Below are positions 22,727-33,388 of a DNA stretch of 41,957 bases, in pieces. The notes below the pieces were generated by a model that had not been told where the DNA came from, made no database searches, and worked only from the letters and a program-made list of their open reading frames with translations. The translations under genes and the position numbers were made by a program. The first letter of the stretch is position 1; every line of letters begins with the position of its first letter. This DNA comes from an uncultured Lachnospiraceae bacterium (GTDB lineage Bacteria; Bacillota; Clostridia; Lachnospirales; Lachnospiraceae), in contig CACYEN010000073.1 of the NCBI GenBank assembly GCA_902773435.1, positions 1-41,957 on the forward strand. The letters are read 5' to 3'.

Positions 22727-25700
22727 TCAGTCCGCCCGGATCTCCGCGCCGAGCGCGAACGACCAGATGATCTTCTCCGACACCGGAAGGCCGGTCGCCG
22801 CCTGAAGGGCGCGGGCATAGAGGCGCAGCTGGATCCGGTAGCGCCGGAGAAGCTCCGCGCCGTCCCGCACCCTGTCGGTCTTGTAGTCGACGAGGACGAC
22901 CGCGCCGTCCTCGATAAAGTACGCGTCGATGATTCCCTGGACGAGGACCTCCTCGTCGGAAGGCCAGTCCGCGTCGAGATCCGACGCCCGCTCCATGCTG
23001 ACGTAGGGCTGTTCCCTGACGAGCCGCCCCGCGGCAGCCGCTGCCGCGAAGCGCTTCCCGATCGGGCTTTCGACGAAACTGACGATCTTCCCGGGGTCGA
23101 CTGCCTCCGTCTCCTCCGCGCCGAGCCTTCCCCCCGCCCTCATCGCGGCGATCTGCGCCCGGACCGCCTCCGCGGCATCTCCTCCAGCCGCTTCCAGCGC
23201 CCCGAAATCCAGAAGTTCCATCACGCGGTGGTAAGCGGTTCCCGCGGCGGCGCCCGTGAATTCCTGCCCTCCGCCCGCTTCTTCCTCCTCCCCCGCCTTC
23301 CGTCTGATAAAGCCGGGGACGATCGGGGACGGCAGCGGTTCTTCGTAGAGCCTGTGCGCGGGGAGCTCCTCCGACCCGTCCGCCTGTCCGCTCCACGCCG
23401 CGCGCCTCTTGAGCTCGGAGACCGAGGTCTCCGCGGGAATGTTCTCCCTGCCCGCGTAGGGATAGCGGAAGCGGAACCTCTCCTCCATCGCCTCCCTCAT
23501 CTCAGTGCTGTAGACCCTGTCCGGGTCCAGGCTGCCGAGGAACGCGAGCGTCTCCGTCTTCCTCGTCTCCGCCCCGTATCCCGCCGCGGCGAGCTCCGAC
23601 GGGTACGCCGGCCTGAATACGAGAAACGGTTTTCTGCCGGTTTTCCGGTCCTCCTCAAAGATCCTGTCCGCGGCGGGTATGATCCAGTCCAGGAAGCTCC
23701 TGGCGCCCAGGATGCTGCCCGGCGAGAGCGTTCCTCCCCCGCCCGCGGGAGCCGCGCGCTTCTCGTCGAGCGTCTTCTCGTCCCTGATCGTCCCGGACAG
23801 GATCAGTTTCTGTTTCGCCCTCGTCATGGCGACATAGAGTATCCTGAGATTTTCTCCCGCCTGGTCCCTCTTCAGCCTCACGGCGAGCGCCCGCTTCCGG
23901 ATTGTCGGCACTCTCAGCCTCATCACGGGGTCGAGATAGTCGGCCGCGATCCCAAGATCCGGGTGGATGAGGGGCACCGCGTTGAGCGAAGAGAAGTTGA
24001 ACATTCTTCCGAGGCCGGTGAGGAACACGACCGGGAACTCGAGCCCCTTGCTCTTGTGAATGCTGAATATTCTCACGACGTCGTCGTCTCCGGACAGCGT
24101 GCTCTGTTCGCCCGGGTCAATCTCCTGCTTCTCCATATTCCTGATATACCGCACGAAATTGAACAGGCCGCTGTAGCTCGTCTTCCCGTAATCCGCGGCG
24201 CGGTCGACGAGCAGTCTCAGGTTGAGTTCTCTCTGGGCGCCTCCCGGCATCGCCGAAACATAGCTCAGGAAGCCCGTCTCGCCGAGCAGCCTCACGATCA
24301 GTTCATGGATAGGCGTATAATTCACGCACTCCCTCAGCCTGTCGAGACAGGCGAGGAAATCCGCGGTCTTCTCCCGGAGCGCGGCGTAGCCGCCGGCCGC
24401 GGCGTAGCCGCGGAGCCTGTCGATCAGGAGGACGCCCTTCTTTCCCCTGAGATCCTCCCCGCATCCGGCGGCGATCTCGGCGAGCTCCCCGGAACTGAGT
24501 CCGACGAATGCCGAATGGAGAACCGCCGCGAGCGGAATGTCCTGACGCGGGTTGTCGAGAATCTCAAGAAAACTCAGCACGGCCTGAACCTCGGGCGCGT
24601 TGAAATAGCCCTCGCCGACTTCCGAGTAGGCCGGAATCCCCATCGAGCCGAGAACCCGGACCATCTCGTCCGCGACGCCGTGCACGGTTCGAAGCAGGAT
24701 GACGATGTCCCTGTAGGAGACGGGTCTTAAGCTGACCCCGTCCGAATCCCTGAGCCTGCCGTTCCTTATCAGCTCAAGAATCCGCTCTCCGACCGCCCTG
24801 GCCTCGCATTCCCTCGCGGCCCCCGACCCCGTGTCGCCGAGGACGCTCTCGCCCCCGCTGTCCTTCTCCCCCACGAAGACCGGCATAAATTCGGACACGC
24901 AGTGCGGGGAATCGGCCAGAGCCGCTCCCTTGACAAGTCTCGCGCTGTCGTCATAGCTGATCCCCCCGACCTCCGGGATCATGATCTGTTCGAAGATCCC
25001 GTTGACGGTATCGATGACCTCGCTCCCGCTCCGGAAGTTCCTGTGGAGGTCGATCCGGATCCCGCTCCCCGGATTTTCCCGGTAAGCCCTGAACTTCTCC
25101 ATGAAGAGTTCGGGGCGGGCCTGCCGGAAGCTGTAGATGCTCTGCTTCACGTCGCCGACGCAGAAGTAGTTTCCCCTGCCCTCGGGAATCCGGCTGACCG
25201 CGGTGAGGATCGCCTCCTGAAGGTAGTTGCTGTCCTGGTACTCGTCGATCATGACCTCGCTGAACCGCTCCGCCAGCTCGGCCGCGGCGGGCGTCCGGCC
25301 GCCTTCCCCGGTCAGGATCTGAAGCGCGGCGTGCTCGATATCCGCGAAATCCCGGATATTCTTCTTTCCCTTCGCCTCGCTGAAATTCGCGATAAACCGC
25401 TCCGTCAGGTCAAGCAGCGCGTCGAGGACTCTCCCGCTCTTCGCCTCGACGGCCGCCGCCTCGGAGAGGCTGCCCGGAAACAGCTCGTCCTGAAGGCCGC
25501 CGATCTGTTTTTTCAGCCTGTCCCTGGCTTTCATGAACGACTTCTTCAGCTCCGCGCCGGCGGCATCCCCCCTCTTCCCGCCCTGCAGCGACTTATAGGA
25601 GACGGCAGTGAGTCCCCGCCGAAGCTCCTCGTATCCCTCCGCGGCAAGGAGTCCCTCGAGTATCCCGATGTCGCTCCGGGCTGCTTCGAGGCAGTTTTCC

Positions 25701-26425
25701 GGCATGCCGGGGGCCGCCGCCATCTCCAGGTTCTGCTCCGCTAAGAACAGGCAGTTCCGGATCCGTTCCCTGAAGTCCTCAAGATACTCGAGCATCCACG
25801 GCGCCTGTCCGATGTCGGCGGCGTCCCCGCCGGACCTCTGGCGCCTCAGCCACCCCTCCGGGTCCGGGTCGGATTCCGCAGCCCGGTAGACGCGGAGAAT
25901 CATATCCTCGAGTATCCTGTCGCTGCGCCCGGCCGCGAAGGAATCTGCGAGGAGTTCCACTCCTTCCCTCTCCGCGCCCTCGCTCCCGAACGCGTCGTCG
26001 ACGGTCTTTCGGGCGATGTCCCGCTCGAGGAGCCTGATCTCCCCCTCGTCCGCCGTCCTGAAGCCCGGGGCGATATCCCGGGTGTAGCCGTAGTTTCTCA
26101 CGACATCGGCACAGAACGCGTCGATCGTCGTGATCTCGGCGTGATGGAGCAGCAGGATCTGTCTCGCGGCGCGCTCGCTGCCGGGATCCCGCTTCTTCAT
26201 CTCCAGCAGCTCCGTGTAGAGCCTCTGCCTCATCTCCGCGGCGGCCGCCCGCGTGAATGTCACGATCAGGAGCCGGTCGACGTCGACAGGGTCGCTGCCG
26301 CCCAGAATCTTTCTCATGATGCGCGCGACGAGAACCGCGGTCTTTCCGCTCCCGGCCGCCGCGCTCACGAGGATATTGCTTCCCTCCGTCTCAATGACGC
26401 TTTTCTGTTCATCCGTCCAGTTCAT
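22727..26425 (-). CDS. addA: ATP-dependent helicase/nuclease subunit A
   Basis: Large subunit (1232 aa) of the AddAB helicase-nuclease, which resects double-strand breaks and loads RecA. Walker A is SAAAGSGKT (21-29). Further UvrD-type motifs are IDEYQDSN, VGDVKQSIYSFRQA, HRNFRS, SIHKSKGLEFPVVFL and LYVAMTRAK. The C-terminal RecB-type nuclease has DYK at 1180-1182 within VLVDYKTDR, so both the motor and the nuclease look intact. Length is normal. The start ATG is 17 bp inside addB, so it is translationally coupled. It has no visible terminator of its own; the next gene, prfB, has its own promoter. Confidence 0.97.
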   Translation of the reverse strand: MNWTDEQKSVIETEGSNILVSAAAGSGKTAVLVARIMRKILGGSDPVDVDRLLIVTFTRAAAAEMRQRLYTELLEMKKRDPGSERAARQILLLHHAEITTIDAFCADVVRNYGYTRDIAPGFRTADEGEIRLLERDIARKTVDDAFGSEGAEREGVELLADSFAAGRSDRILEDMILRVYRAAESDPDPEGWLRRQRSGGDAADIGQAPWMLEYLEDFRERIRNCLFLAEQNLEMAAAPGMPENCLEAARSDIGILEGLLAAEGYEELRRGLTAVSYKSLQGGKRGDAAGAELKKSFMKARDRLKKQIGGLQDELFPGSLSEAAAVEAKSGRVLDALLDLTERFIANFSEAKGKKNIRDFADIEHAALQILTGEGGRTPAAAELAERFSEVMIDEYQDSNYLQEAILTAVSRIPEGRGNYFCVGDVKQSIYSFRQARPELFMEKFRAYRENPGSGIRIDLHRNFRSGSEVIDTVNGIFEQIMIPEVGGISYDDSARLVKGAALADSPHCVSEFMPVFVGEKDSGGESVLGDTGSGAARECEARAVGERILELIRNGRLRDSDGVSLRPVSYRDIVILLRTVHGVADEMVRVLGSMGIPAYSEVGEGYFNAPEVQAVLSFLEILDNPRQDIPLAAVLHSAFVGLSSGELAEIAAGCGEDLRGKKGVLLIDRLRGYAAAGGYAALREKTADFLACLDRLRECVNYTPIHELIVRLLGETGFLSYVSAMPGGAQRELNLRLLVDRAADYGKTSYSGLFNFVRYIRNMEKQEIDPGEQSTLSGDDDVVRIFSIHKSKGLEFPVVFLTGLGRMFNFSSLNAVPLIHPDLGIAADYLDPVMRLRVPTIRKRALAVRLKRDQAGENLRILYVAMTRAKQKLILSGTIRDEKTLDEKRAAPAGGGGTLSPGSILGARSFLDWIIPAADRIFEEDRKTGRKPFLVFRPAYPSELAAAGYGAETRKTETLAFLGSLDPDRVYSTEMREAMEERFRFRYPYAGRENIPAETSVSELKRRAAWSGQADGSEELPAHRLYEEPLPSPIVPGFIRRKAGEEEEAGGGQEFTGAAAGTAYHRVMELLDFGALEAAGGDAAEAVRAQIAAMRAGGRLGAEETEAVDPGKIVSFVESPIGKRFAAAAAAGRLVREQPYVSMERASDLDADWPSDEEVLVQGIIDAYFIEDGAVVLVDYKTDRVRDGAELLRRYRIQLRLYARALQAATGLPVSEKIIWSFALGAEIRAD

Positions 26426-29400
26426 CGAGGACCTCCCGCATGCGGCAGACCGCGTCGCCGCCGTCGAACGTGCTGAGATTTCTCATCCGGAACCCCGGGA
26501 TCTTCTCGTCGTATCCGCAGACAGACCTGTAGGGGCAGTAGGCGCAGGCGGTCTCCGTCCCCATCCGGTACGGATTCACCGCCGCCTCCCCCTCAAGCAT
26601 CGCCGCCCCGGCCTCCCCGGCCTTTCTCAGGGCATAGCTCCCGATCGTCCTCATCCCATCCAGGTCGACGACGGGGAGATGCCTGGATTTTCTGGACGAG
26701 ATCTTCCCTTCTTTGGTGTATTTCACGCCGATGACCGGGGATTCTCCGGTCAGCCGGATGTTCCGGTCGTAGCTCGCGATGGCGTCCGGGTCGTCGAGCG
26801 CCACGCCGGAGGGCTTCATCTCCTTCATCCGCCTCAGCAGGTATTCCTCCCTGCTCTCCCCCTCCTCATATGCGAGGACCGGGTCCCACAGCCTGAAATA
26901 GTACAGCCCGGCCGGCACCGGGGACAGCCCCTCCTTCTCCGCGAGGAGGACCGCCGCCCTCATATAGAGCGGGAGCTGCAGCTGGAGGCCGTAGAAGATC
27001 CTGTCCGGCTCAAACTCCCTGACCCCGGTCTTGTAGTCCATAACCCGGATATAGTTGACCCCGGAGTCTCCGGCGACGTCGATCCGGTCGATCCTGCCCC
27101 GAAGGATCATCCTTGCGCCTCCGGGGAGGCTGAGGCTCGAGGCGCCGATCTCTTCCATCTCACGGAAATCCCGCTCGACCTGCCAGATCCGGAAGGAACC
27201 GGCCCCGTCCTGCTCCGCCATGACCCGCACGGAGGTCTCCAGGGCCCGCCTCATCCTGCCGATTCCGTACCGGTTCCTGCTGTCGGAGTACAGCACGGAT
27301 CCGGCGCCGAGTTCATCGAGCGCCCTTCCGAACGCCTCGTCCGCCAGTCGGACGCGGCTCTCCTCGTCCGGGTATTCCTCCTCCCTTCCCATGAGGGCTC
27401 CGGCATAGAATTCCATCGCCCTGTGGAGGATATTTCCGTAATCGAGGGCGGAGAACTCATAGGACGGCCTGTCGGAGAGCGCAAGTCCGTAGTTCAGGAA
27501 ATGCCTGAACGCGCACCCGTAGAAAGTCTCAAGCCGCGTCGCGGAGGTCCTGATCTCGCTTCCGTAGAGGCGCCTCGCGGCGTCCCTGCTGATCCGCTCC
27601 TCTCTCCGGACAGACCCCGCCGCGAGAATGAGCCGCCTCACCCGGTCCGAATATCCGGGGTCGCCCGAGAACCGCGAGACGAGTTCGAGGAAAGCCCCGT
27701 CCGGCCGGCCCTCCCCGACCTTCCGGAGTCCAGCGGCGATGTACTTCATCCCGTCCTCCTCCCGTTCCACCGAGGAGACGGGGTCGTCCGCCGCCGGCAG
27801 GAGCGAAAGACCCGGGAAGATGCGGAGAATCTCGTCCAGTATAACCGATGGCTTCGCCTCCCTGCCGTCAGCGGAGCAGGCGCAGCAGCTGATCACGAGT
27901 TTTTCAGAGGGCTTGGACAGCATCATATAGAGGTAGAAGCGGCCCGCCGACACGGCGCTGACGGCGGACGGGCGGAGGACAATCTCCGCGTCCTCGAGCC
28001 TCTCCCGGTCCGCGTCCGTGAATATGCCCGGCGGCGAGAGCGGCTTCGGAACCAGGCCCTCGTTCATCCCGAGAAAGATCAGCATCCTGATCCCTGGCAC
28101 GCGGCTCCTCTCGACGTCGCACACGGTCACCCTGTCCGTCCCCGGCGGGATGATGCCGACTCTCGCCTCCTGGAAACCGGCGTCGAGAAGGCGCACGAAA
28201 TCAGCCGACGAAATGCGCTCGTCGCCGAGCACGTCGACAAGCCTGTCGAGGAGCCCGCAGATATAGGGCCACACCTGCGTGTACTCCCGGACAAGTTCCG
28301 GTCTTCCCTCCTGCTCAAACTTCGCGGCCATCGCGGCGATCCGCTCCTCCGCTCCGCTCTCCGCCGCGAACCGGTAGAGCGCCTCCGCCTTCATGAGGAC
28401 CGTGCCCCGCCTCTTCGAAAACGCCTCGGCGAGGGGCATGATCAGGGACGCGAACCGCTTCCTCAGCTCGTTCATGGCCGGAACCTCTGCGGGGTCCTCA
28501 TCCCTGTACGCGTAGATGAAATCCGTATTCCACTGCTTCTTCCCGCGGAGTCCCCTGCCCAGCGCGTAATTCTCGAGCCGGTCGACCTCCTCCCTGCTGA
28601 AGCCGGCGATCCCGCACTTCAGCATCCTGAACACGGCTTCATAGGTAAAATTGCCTGAGACCACCTCCAGGGCAGCCCTCAGGTACTCGACGAGGGGATT
28701 GCCGAGGAGGCTCCTCTTCTCGTCGAGGAAGAACGGGATGCCGTATTCACCGAAGATCTCGCGGACATACCTTCCGTAGACGTCGAGACTCCCGGCGGCC
28801 ACCGCGATGTCCCTCCACCGGAACCCCTGTTCCCTCGCGGCCCTTAAGATGCGCTTCGCCGCCTCCGTCACCTCCGCCCTCGGGTCCCTGCAGAGAACCA
28901 TCTCGATATCATCCGTTCCGCCGGGGAAGATCGCCTCCCCTCCCCGGAACAGGTTCTTCTCGAGGTGGGCGAGCGCGGGGGACTCCGCGTGCCTTCCCTC
29001 CCCGGTCCTGCCGACCACAACCGGCTCGCTGATCACGGTTCCCGTCTCGCCGGCGATCTTCCTCAGGGCGCGCACGGTGTCGTGGCTCATCGCGAAGAGA
29101 TCCGTCTTCCTCCCCGGGCGGAGCAGGTCCGTATCCGGGTCAGCCGTGACGGTCACCATCATCTCCGGGACGAGCGGGAGAAACGCGGCAAGCAGCCGCA
29201 GCTGGACCGGGGTAAACCCCGTAAATCCGTCAAACGCCATCACGGATCCCCTGATGAGCGACGACCTGCCGGCGAGCGCGCAGAACCTGTCCGGGATCTC
29301 CTCGGAGGTCATATAGGCGCCTTCCAGCTTGTCCCTGAACGCCTGGTAGAGCGTCGCGACATCCGAGATCTTCTGTCTCAGCTGCCCCGGGATCGGGGCA

Positions 29401-29849
29401 CGGTTCCCCTCTTCGTCCCGGACGAGGCTGAGGAGGTCCGCCGGGGTGACGTCGTAGAGCATGAGTTCGGAGATGACGGCCTTCAGCTCCGCGACCGTCT
29501 CCGGCTTCGTGAGGCCGGGGCCGAAAAACCGCATCTCCCGGCTCTTTTCGATCGCGGCTTTCTCGAGAATAAAGGACTTTCCGATCTCTTCCAGGAGCTC
29601 GTTCTCGGAAAACCCGGTCTCCTCGAAGACCCGGTAGGCCAGCCTGTTGAGGCTCGTCACCTCCAGGTTCAGGATACACCTGCCCGGGTGGAGCATAAGG
29701 AGCTCCCGCTGGGCCTGCATCGTGACCTGTTCCGGGACAATGACGAAGAAACGCCTTCCCGGATCCTTCAGTGACGCCGCTATCATACGCGAAAATATCT
29801 CCCGTGTTTTCCCGGAACCCGCGCTCCCGATTATCATCGTAAGGGACAT
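26409..29849 (-). CDS. addB: ATP-dependent helicase/deoxyribonuclease subunit B
   Basis: Second AddAB subunit (1146 aa): a pseudo-helicase fold that recognises Chi, plus a RecB-type nuclease that cuts the 5' strand. A Walker A GSAGSGKT (8-15) is present, and the nuclease core is DYK (938-940) in RVMDYKTG. The iron-sulfur cluster that pins the nuclease domain is visible as C779 with C1102, C1105 and C1111 (CxxCxxxxxC), matching the known AddB spacing. The start is ATG at 29849 with AAAGGAGG 5 nt upstream; an in-frame extension of 35 residues crosses the terminator at 29888-29932 and is rejected. It overlaps addA by 17 bp. No convincing promoter was found between the terminator and the ATG. Confidence 0.96.
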   Translation of the reverse strand: MSLTMIIGSAGSGKTREIFSRMIAASLKDPGRRFFVIVPEQVTMQAQRELLMLHPGRCILNLEVTSLNRLAYRVFEETGFSENELLEEIGKSFILEKAAIEKSREMRFFGPGLTKPETVAELKAVISELMLYDVTPADLLSLVRDEEGNRAPIPGQLRQKISDVATLYQAFRDKLEGAYMTSEEIPDRFCALAGRSSLIRGSVMAFDGFTGFTPVQLRLLAAFLPLVPEMMVTVTADPDTDLLRPGRKTDLFAMSHDTVRALRKIAGETGTVISEPVVVGRTGEGRHAESPALAHLEKNLFRGGEAIFPGGTDDIEMVLCRDPRAEVTEAAKRILRAAREQGFRWRDIAVAAGSLDVYGRYVREIFGEYGIPFFLDEKRSLLGNPLVEYLRAALEVVSGNFTYEAVFRMLKCGIAGFSREEVDRLENYALGRGLRGKKQWNTDFIYAYRDEDPAEVPAMNELRKRFASLIMPLAEAFSKRRGTVLMKAEALYRFAAESGAEERIAAMAAKFEQEGRPELVREYTQVWPYICGLLDRLVDVLGDERISSADFVRLLDAGFQEARVGIIPPGTDRVTVCDVERSRVPGIRMLIFLGMNEGLVPKPLSPPGIFTDADRERLEDAEIVLRPSAVSAVSAGRFYLYMMLSKPSEKLVISCCACSADGREAKPSVILDEILRIFPGLSLLPAADDPVSSVEREEDGMKYIAAGLRKVGEGRPDGAFLELVSRFSGDPGYSDRVRRLILAAGSVRREERISRDAARRLYGSEIRTSATRLETFYGCAFRHFLNYGLALSDRPSYEFSALDYGNILHRAMEFYAGALMGREEEYPDEESRVRLADEAFGRALDELGAGSVLYSDSRNRYGIGRMRRALETSVRVMAEQDGAGSFRIWQVERDFREMEEIGASSLSLPGGARMILRGRIDRIDVAGDSGVNYIRVMDYKTGVREFEPDRIFYGLQLQLPLYMRAAVLLAEKEGLSPVPAGLYYFRLWDPVLAYEEGESREEYLLRRMKEMKPSGVALDDPDAIASYDRNIRLTGESPVIGVKYTKEGKISSRKSRHLPVVDLDGMRTIGSYALRKAGEAGAAMLEGEAAVNPYRMGTETACAYCPYRSVCGYDEKIPGFRMRNLSTFDGGDAVCRMREVLDELDG

Positions 29850-29887
29850 GGCCCCCTCCTTTCCCCGCCTTCTTACGTAAAACAAAG

Positions 29888-29932
29888 CGGCGCCGATCCC
29901 CGTGCTCACCGCAGTAAAGGGAACCGGCGCCG
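29888..29932 (-). terminator. intrinsic terminator after the O-antigen-ligase-like gene
   Basis: Stem CGGCGCCG (29925-29932) / CGGCGCCG (29888-29895), extended by CCC/GGG pairs around two small mismatches, with a 17-nt loop. On the minus strand it is followed by CTTTGTTTTACG. It starts 6 bp past the stop codon and separates this operon from addB. Confidence 0.82.
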
Positions 29933-29937
29933 GCATC

Positions 29938-31161
29938 TTATATCCGAAGCACAATCGGTCTCAATTCCTCCTCCCTGCCGCCTGTCGCCGCGCAGTTCGC
30001 GACAACGGCCGCCAGCAGGAAGAATGTGTAGCTGTAGTCGTCAAAAGCCATGTGGAGCAGGTAGATCACGAGCATGCTCCCGATGACGTTGACGAGCAGG
30101 ATTTTCCGCGACCTCATCAGGCGGCGTATCAGCACCGCGAGGGAAGCCGCGAGGAATGCCATGTGAAGGAGCCCGAACTTCGCGAGACGGTTCAGGTACT
30201 GGCTGTGGGCGTGGTCGGTCTCCACGCCGACGTCCAGCGTGAACTTCAGGCTGCTGCCCGCCCCGAACAGCGGGTTCTGCCTGAAATAGCCGAGCGCCTG
30301 GTCCCACAGGACGTCGCGCCCCGAGAATCTCACGGTTCTCCCGAGCATCCGGAGAAGCGCCGCGAATGGCTGAAACACCATTCCGACATAGATCATGACG
30401 ACGATCGCGAGTATGATCAGGAACACCGCCGACGGGCGGATCCCCCGGAGCACTTTCTTCGCGTACTGGGCGATGAGATAGACCGCCAGCATCAGGGAAA
30501 GGCACAGCCCGGAACTTGTCGAGTCGACGACGACGGAGCTCGCGATAAAGATCCCGAGAATCCATCCGACCCGCGGGATGTCCCGGGAGAAGATGCCCCT
30601 CACCGCGATCCAGCACAGGATGAAGCAGTAGTAGTAGGGGAACGCGGTATTCTTGCCCCCGAGGAAGTAGTACCCGAATCCCCTCTCCCCCTGGAAATAC
30701 CCGGCCGGATGGAGGAAGATCGACGCGCAGCCGCAGACACTCAGGATCCCGAAGAGCCCGGCCGCCGCCTCCAGAAAGATCCGAGGATACTCCCTGAGCA
30801 GGATCAGGCATATGACGAGGAAGCCGGCGTTGGTGTACACCTGCACGGCAAGCCTCAGGTCCGCGCTGCCGTTTGCGGCACCGGAGATCAGCATCGTCAC
30901 GATGTGGATGAACAGAAGGCCGGCAAACCGGTCGATCCGGAGCCTGTCCGTGACGAGCCTGCGGATCAGCCACATGTAGGCGAGGGAAGAGACGGCCATC
31001 CTGCCGGCGAGAAAGAAGTCCGCGAGCAGGCTGAAAAACCGGGCGTTCACACCGTTCGTGACGAAGATGTCGATGGAACTCGGCTCAAAGAAGGGCAGAA
31101 TCACCAGCGCGCAGAGGATGTGCTGCACGGTAATATTCACTTTTCTGCGCACGTAGATCAT
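29938..31161 (-). CDS. O-antigen ligase/Wzy-family polytopic membrane protein
   Basis: Integral membrane protein of 407 aa with about ten to twelve hydrophobic helices. The large-loop signature of the Wzy_C/O-antigen ligase family is present (FSGRDVLWDQALGYFRQNP, the GAG turn, and HAHSQYLNRLAKFGLL with the conserved His). Such proteins polymerise or ligate lipid-linked polysaccharide. In a monoderm host it would more likely polymerise capsule or exopolysaccharide or attach glycans than make lipopolysaccharide. No glycosyltransferase, flippase or sugar-nucleotide gene surrounds it, so its polysaccharide is not known. It follows asnS by 51 bp, has a weak ribosome site, and ends the operon at the 29888-29932 terminator. 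The catalytic class (ligase or polymerase) is undecided. Confidence 0.8.
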   Translation of the reverse strand: MIYVRRKVNITVQHILCALVILPFFEPSSIDIFVTNGVNARFFSLLADFFLAGRMAVSSLAYMWLIRRLVTDRLRIDRFAGLLFIHIVTMLISGAANGSADLRLAVQVYTNAGFLVICLILLREYPRIFLEAAAGLFGILSVCGCASIFLHPAGYFQGERGFGYYFLGGKNTAFPYYYCFILCWIAVRGIFSRDIPRVGWILGIFIASSVVVDSTSSGLCLSLMLAVYLIAQYAKKVLRGIRPSAVFLIILAIVVMIYVGMVFQPFAALLRMLGRTVRFSGRDVLWDQALGYFRQNPLFGAGSSLKFTLDVGVETDHAHSQYLNRLAKFGLLHMAFLAASLAVLIRRLMRSRKILLVNVIGSMLVIYLLHMAFDDYSYTFFLLAAVVANCAATGGREEELRPIVLRI

Positions 31162-31212
31162 ATCCGGTCTCTATCCCCCGAAGGTTTTCGCGTCACAGAC
31201 TTCCGGACGGCA

Positions 31213-32607
<1,395 letters not shown>

Positions 32608-32643
32608 GTTTCCATATCCTTCCTGCATCTGACATACCGGAAC

Positions 32644-32672
32644 ATTATAAACCGCGGCGCGGCGGATGTCCA
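32644..32672 (-). promoter_or_regulatory. sigma-A promoter of asnS
   Basis: Minus-strand TGGACA (32667-32672), 17 bp, TATAAT (32644-32649). The predicted start is near 32637, giving a leader too short for a T-box riboswitch. Confidence 0.75.
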
Positions 32673-32725
32673 CTTATACCCGCGGCCGGAATTCGTCTCC
32701 TCTCCTGTCCGGTCTCCCGCCGCGG

Positions 32726-33367
32726 TCAGAACTCCAGACCCTCGAAACGGATCTTCATGTATCCCTTGATAATCTCCACGCACCGCTCGAACCCGAGCTT
32801 GGACGAGTCGAGGCAGAGGTCGTAGTTGTGCGCGTCGTCCCACTTCTCGCCGGTGTGGTACTCGTTGTACTCCGCGCGCCTCCGGTTCTCCCGCTCGACG
32901 AACTTCTCGAGCTCGCGGGGCGGCAGGGACTTCTTCAGCGCGGCCTGTTCCAGCAGGAAAGCCCTCGGGGCGTGGATAAAGACCCTGACCACGTTCGGCC
33001 GGTCCTGGAGGATGAACCGTCCGCACCTGCCGACGATGATGCAGGCTTCGGTATCGGCTAGCCGCTTGATCACCTTCGCCTGGTAATTGAACAGGTTCCT
33101 CTCCGACGTAAAATCGCTGCTGCCCGGTGAGATCAGGCCCCCTTTGTACACCGCGGAGGCGGGTTTGAAGAGGGAGCGGGCAGGGCTCCTGAATCCCTCG
33201 TCCGCATTCGTGAAGAGAGCCTCGTTGATCCCCGACTCCTCCGAGGCGAGTTTCAGGATCTCCTTGTCGTAGTAGTGGATTCCGAGATCCTTCGACAGCA
33301 TCTCGCCGATTGTCTTACCGCCGCTTCCGTACTCGCGGCTGATCGCGATCACAATATTCTGGTTCAT
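32726..33367 (-). CDS. cytidylate kinase-like family protein
   Basis: P-loop protein of 213 aa from the Cytidylate_kin2-like group. The N-terminus has a modified P-loop, ISREYGSGGKTIGEML, then HYYDKEIL, and IIVGRCGRFIL in the middle, all features of this family. A basic VERENRRRAEYNEYHTG segment resembles a lid. True Cmk normally makes CDP from CMP, but members of this group often accompany a separate cmk and may phosphorylate another nucleotide or small molecule. The substrate is therefore open. It follows livF by 21 bp, so it is read with the transporter, and it lies 118 bp upstream of asnS. No obvious functional tie to amino-acid uptake is seen. Confidence 0.85.
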   Translation of the reverse strand: MNQNIVIAISREYGSGGKTIGEMLSKDLGIHYYDKEILKLASEESGINEALFTNADEGFRSPARSLFKPASAVYKGGLISPGSSDFTSERNLFNYQAKVIKRLADTEACIIVGRCGRFILQDRPNVVRVFIHAPRAFLLEQAALKKSLPPRELEKFVERENRRRAEYNEYHTGEKWDDAHNYDLCLDSSKLGFERCVEIIKGYMKIRFEGLEF

Positions 33368-33388
33368 CGCCCGCTCCTCATCTTCCGC

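Noticed and set aside
26253-28658. 801-codon plus-strand open frame antisense to addB
   Set aside because: It is the reverse shadow of a GC-rich coding gene. It has no ribosome site and low-complexity Arg/Pro/Asp/Leu/His-rich translation, and addB on the other strand has all its motifs.
32608-32725. T-box or other riboswitch before asnS
   Set aside because: The predicted transcription start leaves only about 30 nt of leader; no T-box sequence was seen.
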